This document shows positions 36,938 through 46,629 of a DNA stretch of 64,000 bases, in pieces. Under the pieces are notes generated by a model, which searched no databases, was not told the origin of the DNA, and saw nothing but the letters and a program-made list of their open reading frames with translations. The number at the start of each line of letters is the position of its first letter. Position 1 is the stretch's first letter. Location of the stretch: the NCBI RefSeq assembly GCF_021603645.1, contig NZ_BQHJ01000002.1:620001-684000 (forward strand). Direction: 5' to 3'. The position numbers were made by a program, and so were the translations under genes. The stretch is from Pseudomonas pseudonitroreducens. GTDB lineage: Bacteria > Pseudomonadota > Gammaproteobacteria > Pseudomonadales > Pseudomonadaceae.

Positions 36938-37848
36938 GTACACTGCGCGCACAAGCGGAACGCCAATCACTGTTCAAGCGCCTGGCCCTGACCAGCCCGG
37001 CGATGATCATGCTGGTGGTGTTCCTGGTCCTGCCGCTGGGCATCATGTTCGCCGTGTCGATCCAGGCACCGGGGGACTACGGCGGCGTGAAATGGGGCCA
37101 GCACACCGTCGAGGCCTACATCAACTTCCTCTGGGAACGCGACCTGGACGACAGCCTGGCGTTCAACGCTGATTACCTGGGCATCTTCCAGCGCTCGTTC
37201 TGGCTGTCGATCCTGACCACCCTGGGCTGCGTGCTGATCGGCTTCCCCACCGCGCTGTACCTGGCGCTGCAGGACGAACGCCGACGCAACCTGCTGCTGT
37301 TCCTGGTCACCGTGCCGTTCTGGACCAACCTGCTGGTGCGCGTCTACGCCTGGATGCTGCTGCTGCGCAACGGTGGGCTGATCGACGAAGGCCTGCACGG
37401 CCTGGGCTTCTCCAACGCGTCGCTGGGTATTCTCTATACCGACAACGCGGTGATCATCGGCCTGCTCTACACCTACCTGCCGTTCATGGTCCTGCCCATC
37501 TACACAAGCCTGGAGAAGATGGACTGGCGCCTGGTGGAAGCGGCCTTCGACCTCGGCGCCAACCGCTGGAAGGCCCTGAAGCGAATCATCATCCCGCTGG
37601 CCATGCCCGGCATCGTCGCCGGCTGCATCCTGGTTTTCATCCCTTCGCTGGGCAGCTACATCATTCCCGAACTGCTGGGGGGCGGTAAGTCGCTGATGAT
37701 CGGCAACCTGATCCAGCTGCAGTTCGGCACGGCGCACAACTGGCCGTTCGGCGCGGCGCTGTCCTTCGCCCTGCTGGCCTTCGTGCTGCTGGCGATGCTG
37801 ATCTACAGCATGCGCTTCAAGCAGGGCGCGTCGGGAGGTCATCCATGA
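36934..37848 (+). CDS. ABC transporter permease (PotB-like)
   Basis: 304-aa inner-membrane permease with six helices; the first hydrophobic segment begins at about 17 ([20 protein letters not shown]). The EAA loop that docks on the ATPase is [20 protein letters not shown] (about 203-222). Overlaps the ATPase gene by 4 bp and the next permease by 4 bp, so the three are translationally coupled. Belongs to the PotB/PotH family of polyamine permeases. Confidence 0.9.
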   Translation: MSTLRAQAERQSLFKRLALTSPAMIMLVVFLVLPLGIMFAVSIQAPGDYGGVKWGQHTVEAYINFLWERDLDDSLAFNADYLGIFQRSFWLSILTTLGCVLIGFPTALYLALQDERRRNLLLFLVTVPFWTNLLVRVYAWMLLLRNGGLIDEGLHGLGFSNASLGILYTDNAVIIGLLYTYLPFMVLPIYTSLEKMDWRLVEAAFDLGANRWKALKRIIIPLAMPGIVAGCILVFIPSLGSYIIPELLGGGKSLMIGNLIQLQFGTAHNWPFGAALSFALLAFVLLAMLIYSMRFKQGASGGHP

Positions 37849-38633
37849 AGTCGGCCAATCCGCTCTGGCGATTCACCGGGGTCCGGCCCGCCGCCTGGTT
37901 GTTCTTCGCCTTCCTCTATATTCCGATCTTCGTGCTGGTGGTGCTGAGCTTCAACAGCGGCCAGTCGGCGACGCTGTGGGAAAGCTTCAGCCTGAAGTGG
38001 TACGCCGTCGTGGCGGACGACCCGGAAATCCTCCGTGCGGCGAAGAACTCGCTGATCGTCGCCACGCTGGCCACCGTAGTCGCCACCACCCTGGCCACGC
38101 TCGCCGCGCTGGGCATGCGCGGCCGCTCGTTCCGCGGGCAGACGCTGATGAGTGGCGTGCTGGGCCTGCCACTGCTGGTGCCGGAGATCGTCACCGCCGT
38201 GGCGACGCTGATGTTCTTCGCCTTCATCGGCCTGAAGCTGTCGCTGTTCACCATCCTGCTGGCGCACATCGTGTTCTGCATTCCCTTCGCCTACCTGCCG
38301 ATCCGCGCCCGCCTCGAAGGCATGGACCCACGGCTGGCGGAAGCGGCGGCAGACCTCTACGCCTCGCCGTGGAAAACCTTCTGGAAGGTGACCTTCCCGC
38401 TGCTGACGCCGGGGATCGTGTCCGGGGCGATGCTGGCGTTCATCATCTCGATGGACGACTTCGTCATCACCTACTTCGTCGCTGGCGCCGGGGCCACTAC
38501 CCTGCCGGTGTACATCTTCAGCTCCATCCGAATGGGGATTTCCCCGAAGATCAACGCCATATCTTCAATAATACTGTTGATTTCCATCGCGTTCGTTGCG
38601 TTGTCGTACTACGTCGGCCAGCGTCGCCGCTGA
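37845..38633 (+). CDS. ABC transporter permease (PotC-like)
   Basis: 262-aa second permease, six helices, with PotC/PotI-type start (RPAAWLFFAFLYIPIFVLVV) and EAA loop EAAADLYASPWKTFWKVTFP. The signature FSSIRMGISPKINAISSIIL near the C-terminus is shared with PotC and SpuH. Starts inside the PotB-like gene (4-bp overlap) and is followed 43 bp later by the binding-protein gene. Confidence 0.9.
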   Translation: MKSANPLWRFTGVRPAAWLFFAFLYIPIFVLVVLSFNSGQSATLWESFSLKWYAVVADDPEILRAAKNSLIVATLATVVATTLATLAALGMRGRSFRGQTLMSGVLGLPLLVPEIVTAVATLMFFAFIGLKLSLFTILLAHIVFCIPFAYLPIRARLEGMDPRLAEAAADLYASPWKTFWKVTFPLLTPGIVSGAMLAFIISMDDFVITYFVAGAGATTLPVYIFSSIRMGISPKINAISSIILLISIAFVALSYYVGQRRR

Positions 38634-38676
38634 CCTCCTGCCGCCAAACAAAACAACATTGCAAGGAGCTTCACCG

Positions 38677-39726
38677 ATGAAATTCCGCCGTACCCCACTC
38701 GCCCGCACGCTCGTCGCCGCCAGCCTGTTGCTGGCCGGCAGCGCCCATGCCGAAGGCACCCTGCACTTCGCCAACTGGTCCGACTATTTCCCGCCGGAAC
38801 TGCTGAAGAAGTTCGAGAAGGACACCGGCATCCACGCCACCCTGGACTCCTACGACAGCAACGAAACCCTGCTGGCCAAACTGAAAGCCGGCGGCGGCGC
38901 CTACGACGTCGTAGTGCCGTCGGACAGCTTCATCGAGATCTTCGTCAAGGAAGGCCTGCTGCAGAAGCTCGACAAGGCGCAGCTGCCGAACCTGGCCAAC
39001 CTCAAGGACAAGTTCAAGACCCTGACCTACGACCCGGGCCACGACTACTCCGTACCCTACCTGTGGGGTACCACCGGCTACAGCTACGACAGCGCCAAGG
39101 TTCCCGGTGGCAAGCTGGATGAAAGCTGGAAGCCGTTCTTCGAGCCGCCGGAGGAGCTGAAAGGCAAGGTCGTCGCGCTCAACTCCATCGAGGAACTCTA
39201 CGCCCCAGCCTCCTACTTCCTGGGCATCGACGAGTGCACCGAGGACCCGAAAGAGGCGGCGAAGATCCAGGACCTGCTGCTCAAGCAGAAACCGATGCTG
39301 GCCATGTACAACAGCGATGGCACCATCGAGCGCATGGCCGCCGGCGAAGTCTCCATGCACCAGCAATGGAACGGCGCCTTCCACCGCGCCCACGCGCAGC
39401 GCGCCAGCCTGGTCTATGTCTATCCGAAGGAAGGCGTGCGCCTGTTCATCGACAACCTGACCATTCCCAAGGACGCCACCAACATCAAGGAGGCCCACGC
39501 CTTCCTGAACTGGATGATGCAGCCTGAAAACATTGCCCTGGCCTCCAACTTCGCCAAGTACAACAACGCCATCGAAGGTTCGGACAAATTCATGGACAAG
39601 GAGCTGTTCGACGATCCGGCGATCAACACCCCGGCGGACAAGCTGGATCGCCTGAAGCCCTTCAAGCTCTGCTCGCCGAAAGCGCTGCAACTGCGCTCCA
39701 AGGTCTGGACCAAGCTGAAGAAATGA
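38677..39726 (+). CDS. Periplasmic polyamine-type binding protein (PotD-like)
   Basis: 349 aa from ATG 38677: signal peptide about 1-25 (TLVAASLLLAGSAHA), then a PotD/SpuD-like solute-binding fold (LHFANWSDYFPPELLKKFEK; YDVVVPSDSFIEIFVKEGLL; VPYLWGTTGYSYD). The ANWSDYF and WGTTG positions align with the polyamine-contacting YNWSDYI and WGTNG of SpuE/SpuD in this same window, but the aromatic set differs, so ligand preference may differ too. Last gene of the operon; strong hairpin at 39733-39766 follows. Confidence 0.88.
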   Translation: MKFRRTPLARTLVAASLLLAGSAHAEGTLHFANWSDYFPPELLKKFEKDTGIHATLDSYDSNETLLAKLKAGGGAYDVVVPSDSFIEIFVKEGLLQKLDKAQLPNLANLKDKFKTLTYDPGHDYSVPYLWGTTGYSYDSAKVPGGKLDESWKPFFEPPEELKGKVVALNSIEELYAPASYFLGIDECTEDPKEAAKIQDLLLKQKPMLAMYNSDGTIERMAAGEVSMHQQWNGAFHRAHAQRASLVYVYPKEGVRLFIDNLTIPKDATNIKEAHAFLNWMMQPENIALASNFAKYNNAIEGSDKFMDKELFDDPAINTPADKLDRLKPFKLCSPKALQLRSKVWTKLKK

Positions 39727-39732
39727 CCCACA

Positions 39733-39766
39733 GGTCACCCGGCGTGGCGGTGCGCGCCGGGTGACC
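39733..39766 (+). terminator. Strong hairpin after the PotD-like gene
   Basis: GGTCACCCGGCG (39733-39744) pairs perfectly with CGCCGGGTGACC (39755-39766), 12 bp, 10-nt loop, starting 7 nt after the stop codon. No immediate U run (CTGACAGCCATTTT follows), so termination may be partial or the hairpin may protect the transcript. Confidence 0.6.
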
Positions 39767-40113
39767 CTGACAGCCATTTTGGCCATTTCGATCCCTTTTT
39801 GACCCTTTGCAGGGTTCTGCCCGGTGACCTCGGTTGCTAGAGTCGGGCGGCTCGCGCAGGGAGCGGCTGGAAAGGCGGCCAGCCCTTGCACCATCACTGA
39901 TGGCGCAGGGAAATCCCGAGGGAACGCGAGCGCGTTATCCACAAGAACAAATGCCCCGAGAACGCCCATGACCAGCTTTTGCGTCACCCTGCAGCAAACA
40001 CCCTCACTCCTCGCGCGTCGTCATCGCTGCGGCTGAGCCGTAAGCCGATGACTTCAGGACGGCCACCGAACGCCGCCCGCCCGCAAGACAACAACAATCG
40101 CGAGGACTCCCCC
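39767..40113 (+). other. 347-bp leader region of the APC permease gene
   Basis: No established gene. It contains short inverted repeats (GGCTGG / CCAGCC at 39865-39884; CCATCA-C-TGATGG at 39891-39903) and a 22-codon ORF at 39968-40036 (MTSFCVTLQQTPSLLARRHR then CG, stop). The small ORF has only a weak ribosome-binding site. The region may carry the promoter and a regulated leader of the permease gene. Confidence 0.4.
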
Positions 40114-41511
40114 ATGGCCAGCCAACACAGCGCCAGCACTGCAAACATTCAACAAAGCACCCAACAGGGCACCCCGGCCAACGCCGACGCCCGCCTGAAA
40201 CGCGTCCTCGGCCTGCCCGCCTTGGTCTTCTTCGGCCTGGTCTACATGGTCCCGCTGACCATGTTCACCACCTACGGCGTGGTCACCGAGATGACCGGCG
40301 GCCGTACCGCCAGCGCCTACCTGATCACCCTGCTGGCGATGCTGTTCACCGCCGCCTCCTACAGCTTCATGGTGCGCAAGTATCCGATCTCGGGTTCCGC
40401 GTATTCCTACACCAGCCTGAGCTTCGGCCCGGTGGTCGGCTTCCTGTCCGGCTGGTCGTTGCTGCTCGATTACCTGTTCCTGCCGATGATCAACTACCTG
40501 CTCATCGGCCTGTTCATGAATATCGCCTTCCCGGAAATCCCGGCCTGGATATTCGTGGTCGCCTCCATCGCGCTGGTCACCGTGCTCAATGTGGTCGGCA
40601 TCAGCCAGGTCGCCGGCATGAGCAACGTCATCGTCGGTGCGCAGCTGGTATTCATCGCCGTCTTCGTGGTCATGTCGATCAAGACCCTGGCTGGCGGCGC
40701 CGCGATCGACTTCAGCCTGCCCTTCGTCGGCGACGGCAGCCAGCCCGGCTTTGCCCCGCTGATGGCCGGCGCCGCAGTGCTGTGCCTGTCGTTCCTGGGC
40801 TTCGACGCCGTCTCCACCATGGCCGAGGAAACCCGTGACGCACGCCGCGACATCCCCCGCGCGATCATCATCACCACCGTCATCGCCGGCCTGATGTTCA
40901 CCCTGCTGGCGGTCATCAGCCAGTTGGTCTTCCCCGGCAGCGTATTCCAGAACGCCGACTCGGCGGCCAACGAAGTGATGCTCAAGGCTGGCGGCCAGTT
41001 CCTCGGCAACTTCTTCACCTCCGCCTACATCGCCGGCTGCATCGGCTCGGCGCTGGCCTCCCAGGCTTCGGTGTCGCGCATCATCTTCACCATGGGCCGC
41101 GATGGCATCCTGCCGCGCAGCCTGTTCGGTGTCCTCCATGCGCGCTTCCAGACCCCGGTGGTGGCAATCCTGGTGGTATCGGCGATCTCCCTGCTGGCGG
41201 TGGTGCTGGACCTGACCACCCTCGCCTCGATGATCAGCTTCGGCGCGCTGGTGGCCTTCTCCGTGGTCAACCTGGCAGTGATCCGCACCTACCTGGGCGT
41301 CGAACGCCGCCGCGGTGCGAAGAACATCCTGGTGTACGGGGCGATTCCGTTCATCGGCCTGTGCCTGACCCTGTGGCTGTGGACCAGCCTCTCGCAGCTG
41401 ACGCTGGTCGTCGGCCTGAGCTGGTTCGCAGTCGGCTTCGCTTACCTGGCGGTGCATACCGGCGGCTTCCGTCGCAAGGCACCGAGTGTGAATTTCGAGG
41501 AAAACGCCTGA
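40114..41511 (+). CDS. APC-superfamily amino acid/polyamine permease
   Basis: 465-aa inner-membrane permease with about 12 helices. The conserved APC opening is LGLPALVFFGLVYMVPLTMF (about 29-48) and YPISGSAYSYTSLSFGPVVG covers the helix-3 signature; FLGFDAVSTMAEETRDARRD is the helix 6-7 consensus with the Glu-Glu-Thr pair. ATG 40114 has GAGGAC upstream; an earlier in-frame ATG at 40048 is possible. Between the polyamine ABC operon and the acetylpolyamine amidohydrolase gene, 52 bp before the latter, so a polyamine or acetylpolyamine substrate is a reasonable guess (PA0322 in PAO1). Confidence 0.85.
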   Translation: MASQHSASTANIQQSTQQGTPANADARLKRVLGLPALVFFGLVYMVPLTMFTTYGVVTEMTGGRTASAYLITLLAMLFTAASYSFMVRKYPISGSAYSYTSLSFGPVVGFLSGWSLLLDYLFLPMINYLLIGLFMNIAFPEIPAWIFVVASIALVTVLNVVGISQVAGMSNVIVGAQLVFIAVFVVMSIKTLAGGAAIDFSLPFVGDGSQPGFAPLMAGAAVLCLSFLGFDAVSTMAEETRDARRDIPRAIIITTVIAGLMFTLLAVISQLVFPGSVFQNADSAANEVMLKAGGQFLGNFFTSAYIAGCIGSALASQASVSRIIFTMGRDGILPRSLFGVLHARFQTPVVAILVVSAISLLAVVLDLTTLASMISFGALVAFSVVNLAVIRTYLGVERRRGAKNILVYGAIPFIGLCLTLWLWTSLSQLTLVVGLSWFAVGFAYLAVHTGGFRRKAPSVNFEENA

Positions 41512-41563
41512 CGGCAGAGCTATTCAGAACCCAACGGGCGCCCGGAGGCGCCCTCAGGAGCGC

Positions 41564-42598
<1,035 letters not shown>

Positions 42599-42607
42599 GG
42601 GCTGTTT

Positions 42608-42695
42608 GTAGGAGCGAGCTTGCTCGCGAAAATCCGACCGGGCACGCCAGGAAAATCGGCGAAACGCCAGGGTTCGCGAGCAAGCTCGCTCCTAC
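42608..42695. repeat. REP pair (REPIN)
   Basis: GTAGGAGCGAGCTTGCTCGC (42608-42627, plus GAA) and the reverse-complement unit TTCGCGAGCAAGCTCGCTCC (42673-42692, plus TAC) with about 42 bp between. Classic paired arrangement between aphB and the terminator shared with carO. Confidence 0.88.
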
Positions 42696-42706
42696 AGTAG
42701 AGCCAC

Positions 42707-42750
42707 AAAAAAAGCCGCGCCGGGGATGGGGTTCCCGGCGCGGCTTTTTT
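42707..42750. terminator. Bidirectional intrinsic terminator between aphB and carO
   Basis: GCCGCGCCGGG (42714-42724) pairs with CCCGGCGCGGC (42734-42744), flanked by seven A on the left and TTTTTT on the right. It ends both convergent genes. Confidence 0.93.
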
Positions 42751-42762
42751 ATCGAGAGTGGA

Positions 42763-43146
42763 TTACTGGAGGATTTCCACGCGATCCACATCGATATCGG
42801 TGGGCTTCTGCTTGTGGTGATCCACTTCACCGGTCAGGCGCACCTTGGTGTTCTCGGAGACCGAGGTGCCGGCCGGCCAATCGTCGTGGTCGATCTCGAC
42901 CTGGATGCTGCCGGTGGCGTCCTTGAACTCGTAGTGCTCGCTGCTGATGCGCTTGGTGATGGTGCCTTCGAGCACGACCTTGGTGTCATCGGCGGCGGCC
43001 TGGGCCTGTTTCACCGTGGTGATCTGTCCGGCAGCCGCGGTAGCGGGCTGGGCATCACTGCCCGGGCCGGTGTAGCCGCCGGCGGCGAGGGTAACGGTGG
43101 AGAACAGGCCAACGGCAGCGATCAGGGGGAGATGACGGAGTTTCAT
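42763..43146 (-). CDS. carO: Calcium-regulated OB-fold periplasmic protein CarO
   Basis: 127-aa exported BOF (bacterial OB-fold, YgiW/YdeI) protein. Signal peptide about 1-22 (LPLIAAVGLFSTVTLAAGGY), then the OB domain: ITTVKQAQAAADDTKVVLEG, ISSEHYEFKDATGSIQVEID, STSVSENTKVRLTGEVDHHK, ending DIDVDRVEIL. P. aeruginosa CarO (PA0320) is induced by calcium through CarSR/BqsSR and supports calcium homeostasis and virulence-factor production. A perfect TTAAG-N6-TTAAG box lies 72 bp upstream of its start. Confidence 0.9.
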   Translation of the reverse strand: MKLRHLPLIAAVGLFSTVTLAAGGYTGPGSDAQPATAAAGQITTVKQAQAAADDTKVVLEGTITKRISSEHYEFKDATGSIQVEIDHDDWPAGTSVSENTKVRLTGEVDHHKQKPTDIDVDRVEILQ

Positions 43147-43217
43147 GGAAGTGCCTCCTGGGGCGTTTTCGATGGGTTCAGCTTAGTGTCCATGGCTGAA
43201 ACCAGCCTGAATCAGGA

Positions 43218-43233
43218 CTTAACCCAAGCTTAA
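43218..43233 (-). promoter_or_regulatory. Perfect TTAAG-N6-TTAAG (BqsR/CarR-type) box upstream of carO
   Basis: On the minus strand the sequence is TTAAG-CTTGGG-TTAAG, two identical half-sites 11 bp apart, ending 72 bp before the carO ATG. This is the published BqsR recognition pattern as I recall it, and PmrA/QseB-type regulators bind similar spacing. Confidence 0.72.
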
Positions 43234-43265
43234 GACCGCAGAACCGCCATTTACTCCGATCCGGA

Positions 43266-44186
43266 TCAATCCTTGGCCGGCTGCTCCTCACGCTTGAACA
43301 CGTAGAACAGGTCCGGCTCGCTGACCATGTAGATGGTGCCCTGTTCGTCGATGGCCACGCCTTCCGCGCGCGGAATCTTGTCGTGCAGGCCGTTCAGTCC
43401 ACCGAGCAGGCTGATGAAGCTGACCGGCTCGCCCTTCTCGTCCAGCTCCAGCAGCAGGTGCGACTCCGCGGACAGCACCAGGGTGTGCCCGGTACGCGGG
43501 TCGATGCTCAGCGCCGAGACGTTGCGCATCATCAACTGCTCGCTGGGCAGCGCCTGCAACGCGCCGCTCAGGCTGGCGCTGCCATCGCTGGCGAGGCTGA
43601 ACAGGGTCAGCGGGTCACGCTCCTGGCCGAGCAGCAGGCGATGCTGACGCGGGTCCCAGGCGATGCCCTCGATGCCTTTGTTCTTCTTGCCACGCTCGCC
43701 CAGGTCGAAGCTGGACAGCTTCTCGGTGCTCAGCTCGCGGGTCTGCGGATCGACGTGGAAGATGGTCAGGGAGTTCTTGCGCTCGTCGGTCACCGCGACG
43801 TTGCCGCCTTCGAGCACCGCCACGCCTTCGGGGTTGGACATGCCCAGCAGCGGAATCACCCGCAGCACGTCGCCGCTGAGCGAGAGCTCGGCCAGCAGGG
43901 GCTTCTTGCCGGTGACGGTGAACAGGGTGCGGGTGACCGGGTTGTAGGCCAGGTCGGAAGTCTCCTGCCCTTCGATGCCCCCCTTGAGCGGTTTGGCCTG
44001 GATCACCGCCGTATAGCCCGGCAACCAGATGCTCTCGGCGCGCGCCTGCGCGCTGGTGTCCTGCTCGCGCAGCCACAGGCGCGCACGGTCATCCCAGTGG
44101 AAGAGGAAGGTCAGGACGCCGAGCACCACCAGGGCAATCAGCAGGGCCAGCAGCAGCCAGCGAGGACGAAGGACGGACATGGTCAT
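43266..44186 (-). CDS. SdiA-regulated-domain beta-propeller, carP paralogue
   Basis: 306 aa; N-terminal membrane anchor (RPRWLLLALLIALVVLGVLT) and a periplasmic SdiA-regulated propeller. It parallels CarP along its length: IWLPGYTAVIQAKPLKGGIE against IWLPDYRVVLEAQPIEGLED, and IPRAEGVAIDEQGTIYMVSE against VPQAEGIAMDDQGTLYLVSE. Counterpart of PAO1 PA0319. An ATG six bases downstream (MSVLRPRW) is an alternative start. Upstream gene on the same strand is the FAH-family gene, with a hairpin between; downstream is carO, so coregulation with calcium genes is possible but no TTAAG box was seen before it. Confidence 0.85.
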   Translation of the reverse strand: MTMSVLRPRWLLLALLIALVVLGVLTFLFHWDDRARLWLREQDTSAQARAESIWLPGYTAVIQAKPLKGGIEGQETSDLAYNPVTRTLFTVTGKKPLLAELSLSGDVLRVIPLLGMSNPEGVAVLEGGNVAVTDERKNSLTIFHVDPQTRELSTEKLSSFDLGERGKKNKGIEGIAWDPRQHRLLLGQERDPLTLFSLASDGSASLSGALQALPSEQLMMRNVSALSIDPRTGHTLVLSAESHLLLELDEKGEPVSFISLLGGLNGLHDKIPRAEGVAIDEQGTIYMVSEPDLFYVFKREEQPAKD

Positions 44187-44230
44187 GGCGACTCTTGTTG
44201 ATCAGCACGGACAAGGCATCCCGCAATAAG

Positions 44231-44257
44231 CGAAGGCCGCACAAACGGCGGCCTTCG
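44231..44257 (-). terminator. Hairpin between FAH gene and carP paralogue
   Basis: CGAAGGCCGC (44231-44240) and GCGGCCTTCG (44248-44257), 10 bp perfect, 7-nt loop, 15 bp after the FAH-family stop on the minus strand. The following bases (CTTATTG) form only a weak U tract. Confidence 0.6.
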
Positions 44258-44271
44258 GCGGGACAACGGTG

Positions 44272-44937
44272 TTAAAGCACGCGGCTTTCGAATCGGCTGG
44301 CGCCGGGAAGTTCCAGCACCACGTCACTGCCGCTCTGCAGCGGGCCGACACCCACTGGCGTGCCGGTGGACACCACATCGCCCGGCTGCAGCGAGAAGTG
44401 CCCGCAGATGTGCTGGATCAGCGGCACGATGGGGTTGAGCATGTCGCGGCTGTTGCCGTCCTGGCGGACTTCACCGTCGATGGTCAGGCGAATACCGATG
44501 TCAGTCGGGTCCGGGAAGTGATCAGCACTGACGAAGGGCGCCAGCACGAAGGCGCCATCGAAGGACTTGGCCAGCTCCCAGGGCAGGCCCTTTTCCTTCA
44601 GCTTGGCCTGCACGTCGCGCAGGGTCAGGTCCAGGGCTGGGGCGTAGCCGGAGATGGCGTCCAGCACTTCCTCGGCACTCGGCTTGCGCGACAGCGGTTT
44701 GCCGATCAGGACGGCGATTTCCGCCTCGTAGTGCACCGAGCCACGATCCTCGGGAATGGAGAATCCGCCCGCCTGGGAAACCGTGCAGGAACCGGGCTTG
44801 ATGAACAGCAAAGGCTCGGTCGGTACCGGGTTGTTCAGCTCCTTGGCGTGCTCCGCATAATTGCGGCCGACGCATACCACCTTGCCCAGGGTGAAATGGA
44901 TCGGGGTGCCATCGACATACTGATGCTGGTAACTCAT
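44272..44937 (-). CDS. Fumarylacetoacetate hydrolase-family protein
   Basis: 221-aa member of the FAH superfamily (acylpyruvate hydrolase / oxaloacetate decarboxylase-like). ATG 44937 gives MSYQHQYVDGTPIHFTLGKV. Motifs: VCVGRNYAEHAKELNN, then metal ligands Glu-x-Glu in HYEAEIAVLIGKPL and Asp in LTLRDVQAKLKEKGLPWELA, and the C-terminal GDVVSTGTPVGVGPL. Likely divalent-metal-dependent C-C hydrolase; substrate unknown. Sits just downstream of the D-2-hydroxyglutarate dehydrogenase gene on the same strand (PA0318 in PAO1). Confidence 0.85.
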   Translation of the reverse strand: MSYQHQYVDGTPIHFTLGKVVCVGRNYAEHAKELNNPVPTEPLLFIKPGSCTVSQAGGFSIPEDRGSVHYEAEIAVLIGKPLSRKPSAEEVLDAISGYAPALDLTLRDVQAKLKEKGLPWELAKSFDGAFVLAPFVSADHFPDPTDIGIRLTIDGEVRQDGNSRDMLNPIVPLIQHICGHFSLQPGDVVSTGTPVGVGPLQSGSDVVLELPGASRFESRVL

Positions 44938-45046
44938 GACCGACTCCTGCAACGGATGGAAGAGATGATCCGCGCGGGGCTCGTGATCCCGCGCGGTTGC
45001 CCGCATCCTGCCGGCGTACGCGCCACTTCCCGTGACGCTGACGTGC

Positions 45047-45070
45047 GAAGGGCCGGTAGACCGGCCCTTC
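45047..45070 (-). terminator. Hairpin after D-2-hydroxyglutarate dehydrogenase gene
   Basis: GAAGGGCCGG-TAGA-CCGGCCCTTC, 10-bp perfect stem with a four-base loop, 14 bp downstream of the stop on the minus strand. No clear U tract. Confidence 0.6.
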
Positions 45071-45083
45071 TGGATAATGAAGC

Positions 45084-46502
45084 TTATTCGGCGAATATCT
45101 TGCCCGGGTTCATGATCCCGTTCGGGTCGAACACCGCCTTGACCGCCTTCATGTAGCCGATTTCAGCCTCGGAGCGAGAGTAACCCAGGTAATCGCGCTT
45201 GGTCATGCCCACGCCGTGCTCGGCGGAGATCGAGCCGTTGTACTTCTGCACAGTCTCGAACACCCACTTGTTGACGGTCGCGCACTTGGCGAAGAACTCG
45301 TCCTTGGAGAGGTTCTCGGGCTTGAGGATGTTCAGGTGCAGGTTGCCGTCGCCGATGTGGCCGAACCACACGACTTCGAAGTCGGGGTAGTTGGCTTCGA
45401 CGATGGTGTCGATGTCCTTGAGGAAGGCCGGGACCTTGCTGACGGTGACCGAGATATCGTTCTTGTACGGCGTCCAGTGGGAGATGGTCTCGGAGATGTA
45501 CTCGCGCAGCTTCCACAGGTTCTGCAGCTGCTGCTCGCTCTGGCTCATCACGCCGTCCAGCACCCAGCCCTGCTCTACACAATGTTCGAAAGTCGCCAGT
45601 GCCTCGTTGGCCACTTCCTCGGTGGTCGCCTCGAATTCCAGCAGCGCGTAGAACGGGCAGTCGGTCTCGAAGGCCGGCGGCACGTCGCCACGGGCCATGA
45701 TCTTGGCCAGGGCCTTGTCGGAGAAGAATTCGAAGGCGGTCAGGTCCAGCTTGCTCTGGAAAGCATGCAGCACCGGCATGATCGAATCGAAGTCCGGGGT
45801 GCCGAGGACCATCGCGGTGAGGTTCTTCGGCTGGCGCTCCAGGCGCATGGTGGCCTCGACCACGAAGCCCAGGGTGCCTTCGGCGCCGATGAACAGTTGG
45901 CGCAGGTCGTAGCCGGTGGCGTTCTTGATCAGGTCCTTGTTCAGCTCCAGCAGGTCGCCCTTGCCAGTGACGACCTTCATGCCGGCCACCCAGTTACGGG
46001 TCATGCCGTAGCGAATGACCTTGATCCCGCCGGCATTGGTGCCGATATTGCCGCCAATCTGACTGGAGCCGGACGAGGCGAAGTCCACCGGGTAATACAG
46101 GCCATGCTCTTCGGCGAAGGTCTGCAGCTGCTTGGTGATCACGCCCGGCTGGCAGACCGCGGTGCGGTCGAATTCGTTGAATTCGACGATCTTGTTCATG
46201 TAGTCGAAGGCCACGACCACTTCGCCGTTGGCGGCGACGGCGGCGGCGGAGAGACCGGTACGGCCGCCCGAGGGAACCAGCGCGACCTTGTGTTCATTGG
46301 CCCAGCGGACGATGGCCTGGACCTGCTCGGTGCTCTTGGGGAAGGCGATCGCCAGGGGTGCCGGGGCGAAATGTTTGGTCCAGTCCTTGCCATAGGTGTC
46401 GAGAGAATCGGCGTCTGTCAGCAGCTTCCCGGCATCCAGCAGGGGCTTGAGCGATTCGATCAGGGCGTCGCGGGTCATTGGAGGAACTCTCAAATGGTTC
46501 AT
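45084..46502 (-). CDS. FAD-dependent D-2-hydroxyglutarate dehydrogenase
   Basis: Oxidises D-2-hydroxyglutarate to 2-oxoglutarate, passing electrons to the respiratory chain; it pulls the SerA reaction forward by removing the D-2-hydroxyglutarate SerA makes. 472 aa. FAD-binding PCMH domain (about 40-225; VALVPSGGRTGLSAAAVAAN and SSGSSQIGGNIGTNAGGIKV), C-terminal FAD-oxidase domain with metal/active-site segments VWFGHIGDGNLHLNI and ISAEHGVGMTKRDYL. ATG 46502 has AGGA five bases upstream; ATG 46478 is an alternative with a poor site. Corresponds to PA0317; divergent from serA. Confidence 0.9.
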   Translation of the reverse strand: MNHLRVPPMTRDALIESLKPLLDAGKLLTDADSLDTYGKDWTKHFAPAPLAIAFPKSTEQVQAIVRWANEHKVALVPSGGRTGLSAAAVAANGEVVVAFDYMNKIVEFNEFDRTAVCQPGVITKQLQTFAEEHGLYYPVDFASSGSSQIGGNIGTNAGGIKVIRYGMTRNWVAGMKVVTGKGDLLELNKDLIKNATGYDLRQLFIGAEGTLGFVVEATMRLERQPKNLTAMVLGTPDFDSIMPVLHAFQSKLDLTAFEFFSDKALAKIMARGDVPPAFETDCPFYALLEFEATTEEVANEALATFEHCVEQGWVLDGVMSQSEQQLQNLWKLREYISETISHWTPYKNDISVTVSKVPAFLKDIDTIVEANYPDFEVVWFGHIGDGNLHLNILKPENLSKDEFFAKCATVNKWVFETVQKYNGSISAEHGVGMTKRDYLGYSRSEAEIGYMKAVKAVFDPNGIMNPGKIFAE

Positions 46503-46513
46503 GGTCGTCCTGA

Positions 46514-46629
46514 GAACAGCTCAGGTCGCAACCGGGCAAGGAAAAGGGAGAACATGCTAGCATACGCACCCCACGCAGATCGCCACCTGGCGCCAAGCTT
46601 GGCACCGGCCGGTCCGGCCTGAGCTGTTC
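46514..46629. promoter_or_regulatory. Split 12-bp inverted repeat in the serA divergent region
   Basis: GAACAGCTCAGG (46514-46525) and CCTGAGCTGTTC (46618-46629), perfect complements, 104 bp start-to-start. The left copy is itself part of CCTGAG-AACAG-CTCAGG (46509-46525). They flank the divergent promoters of the dehydrogenase gene and serA; the right copy is 40 bp from the serA ATG. Confidence 0.55.
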
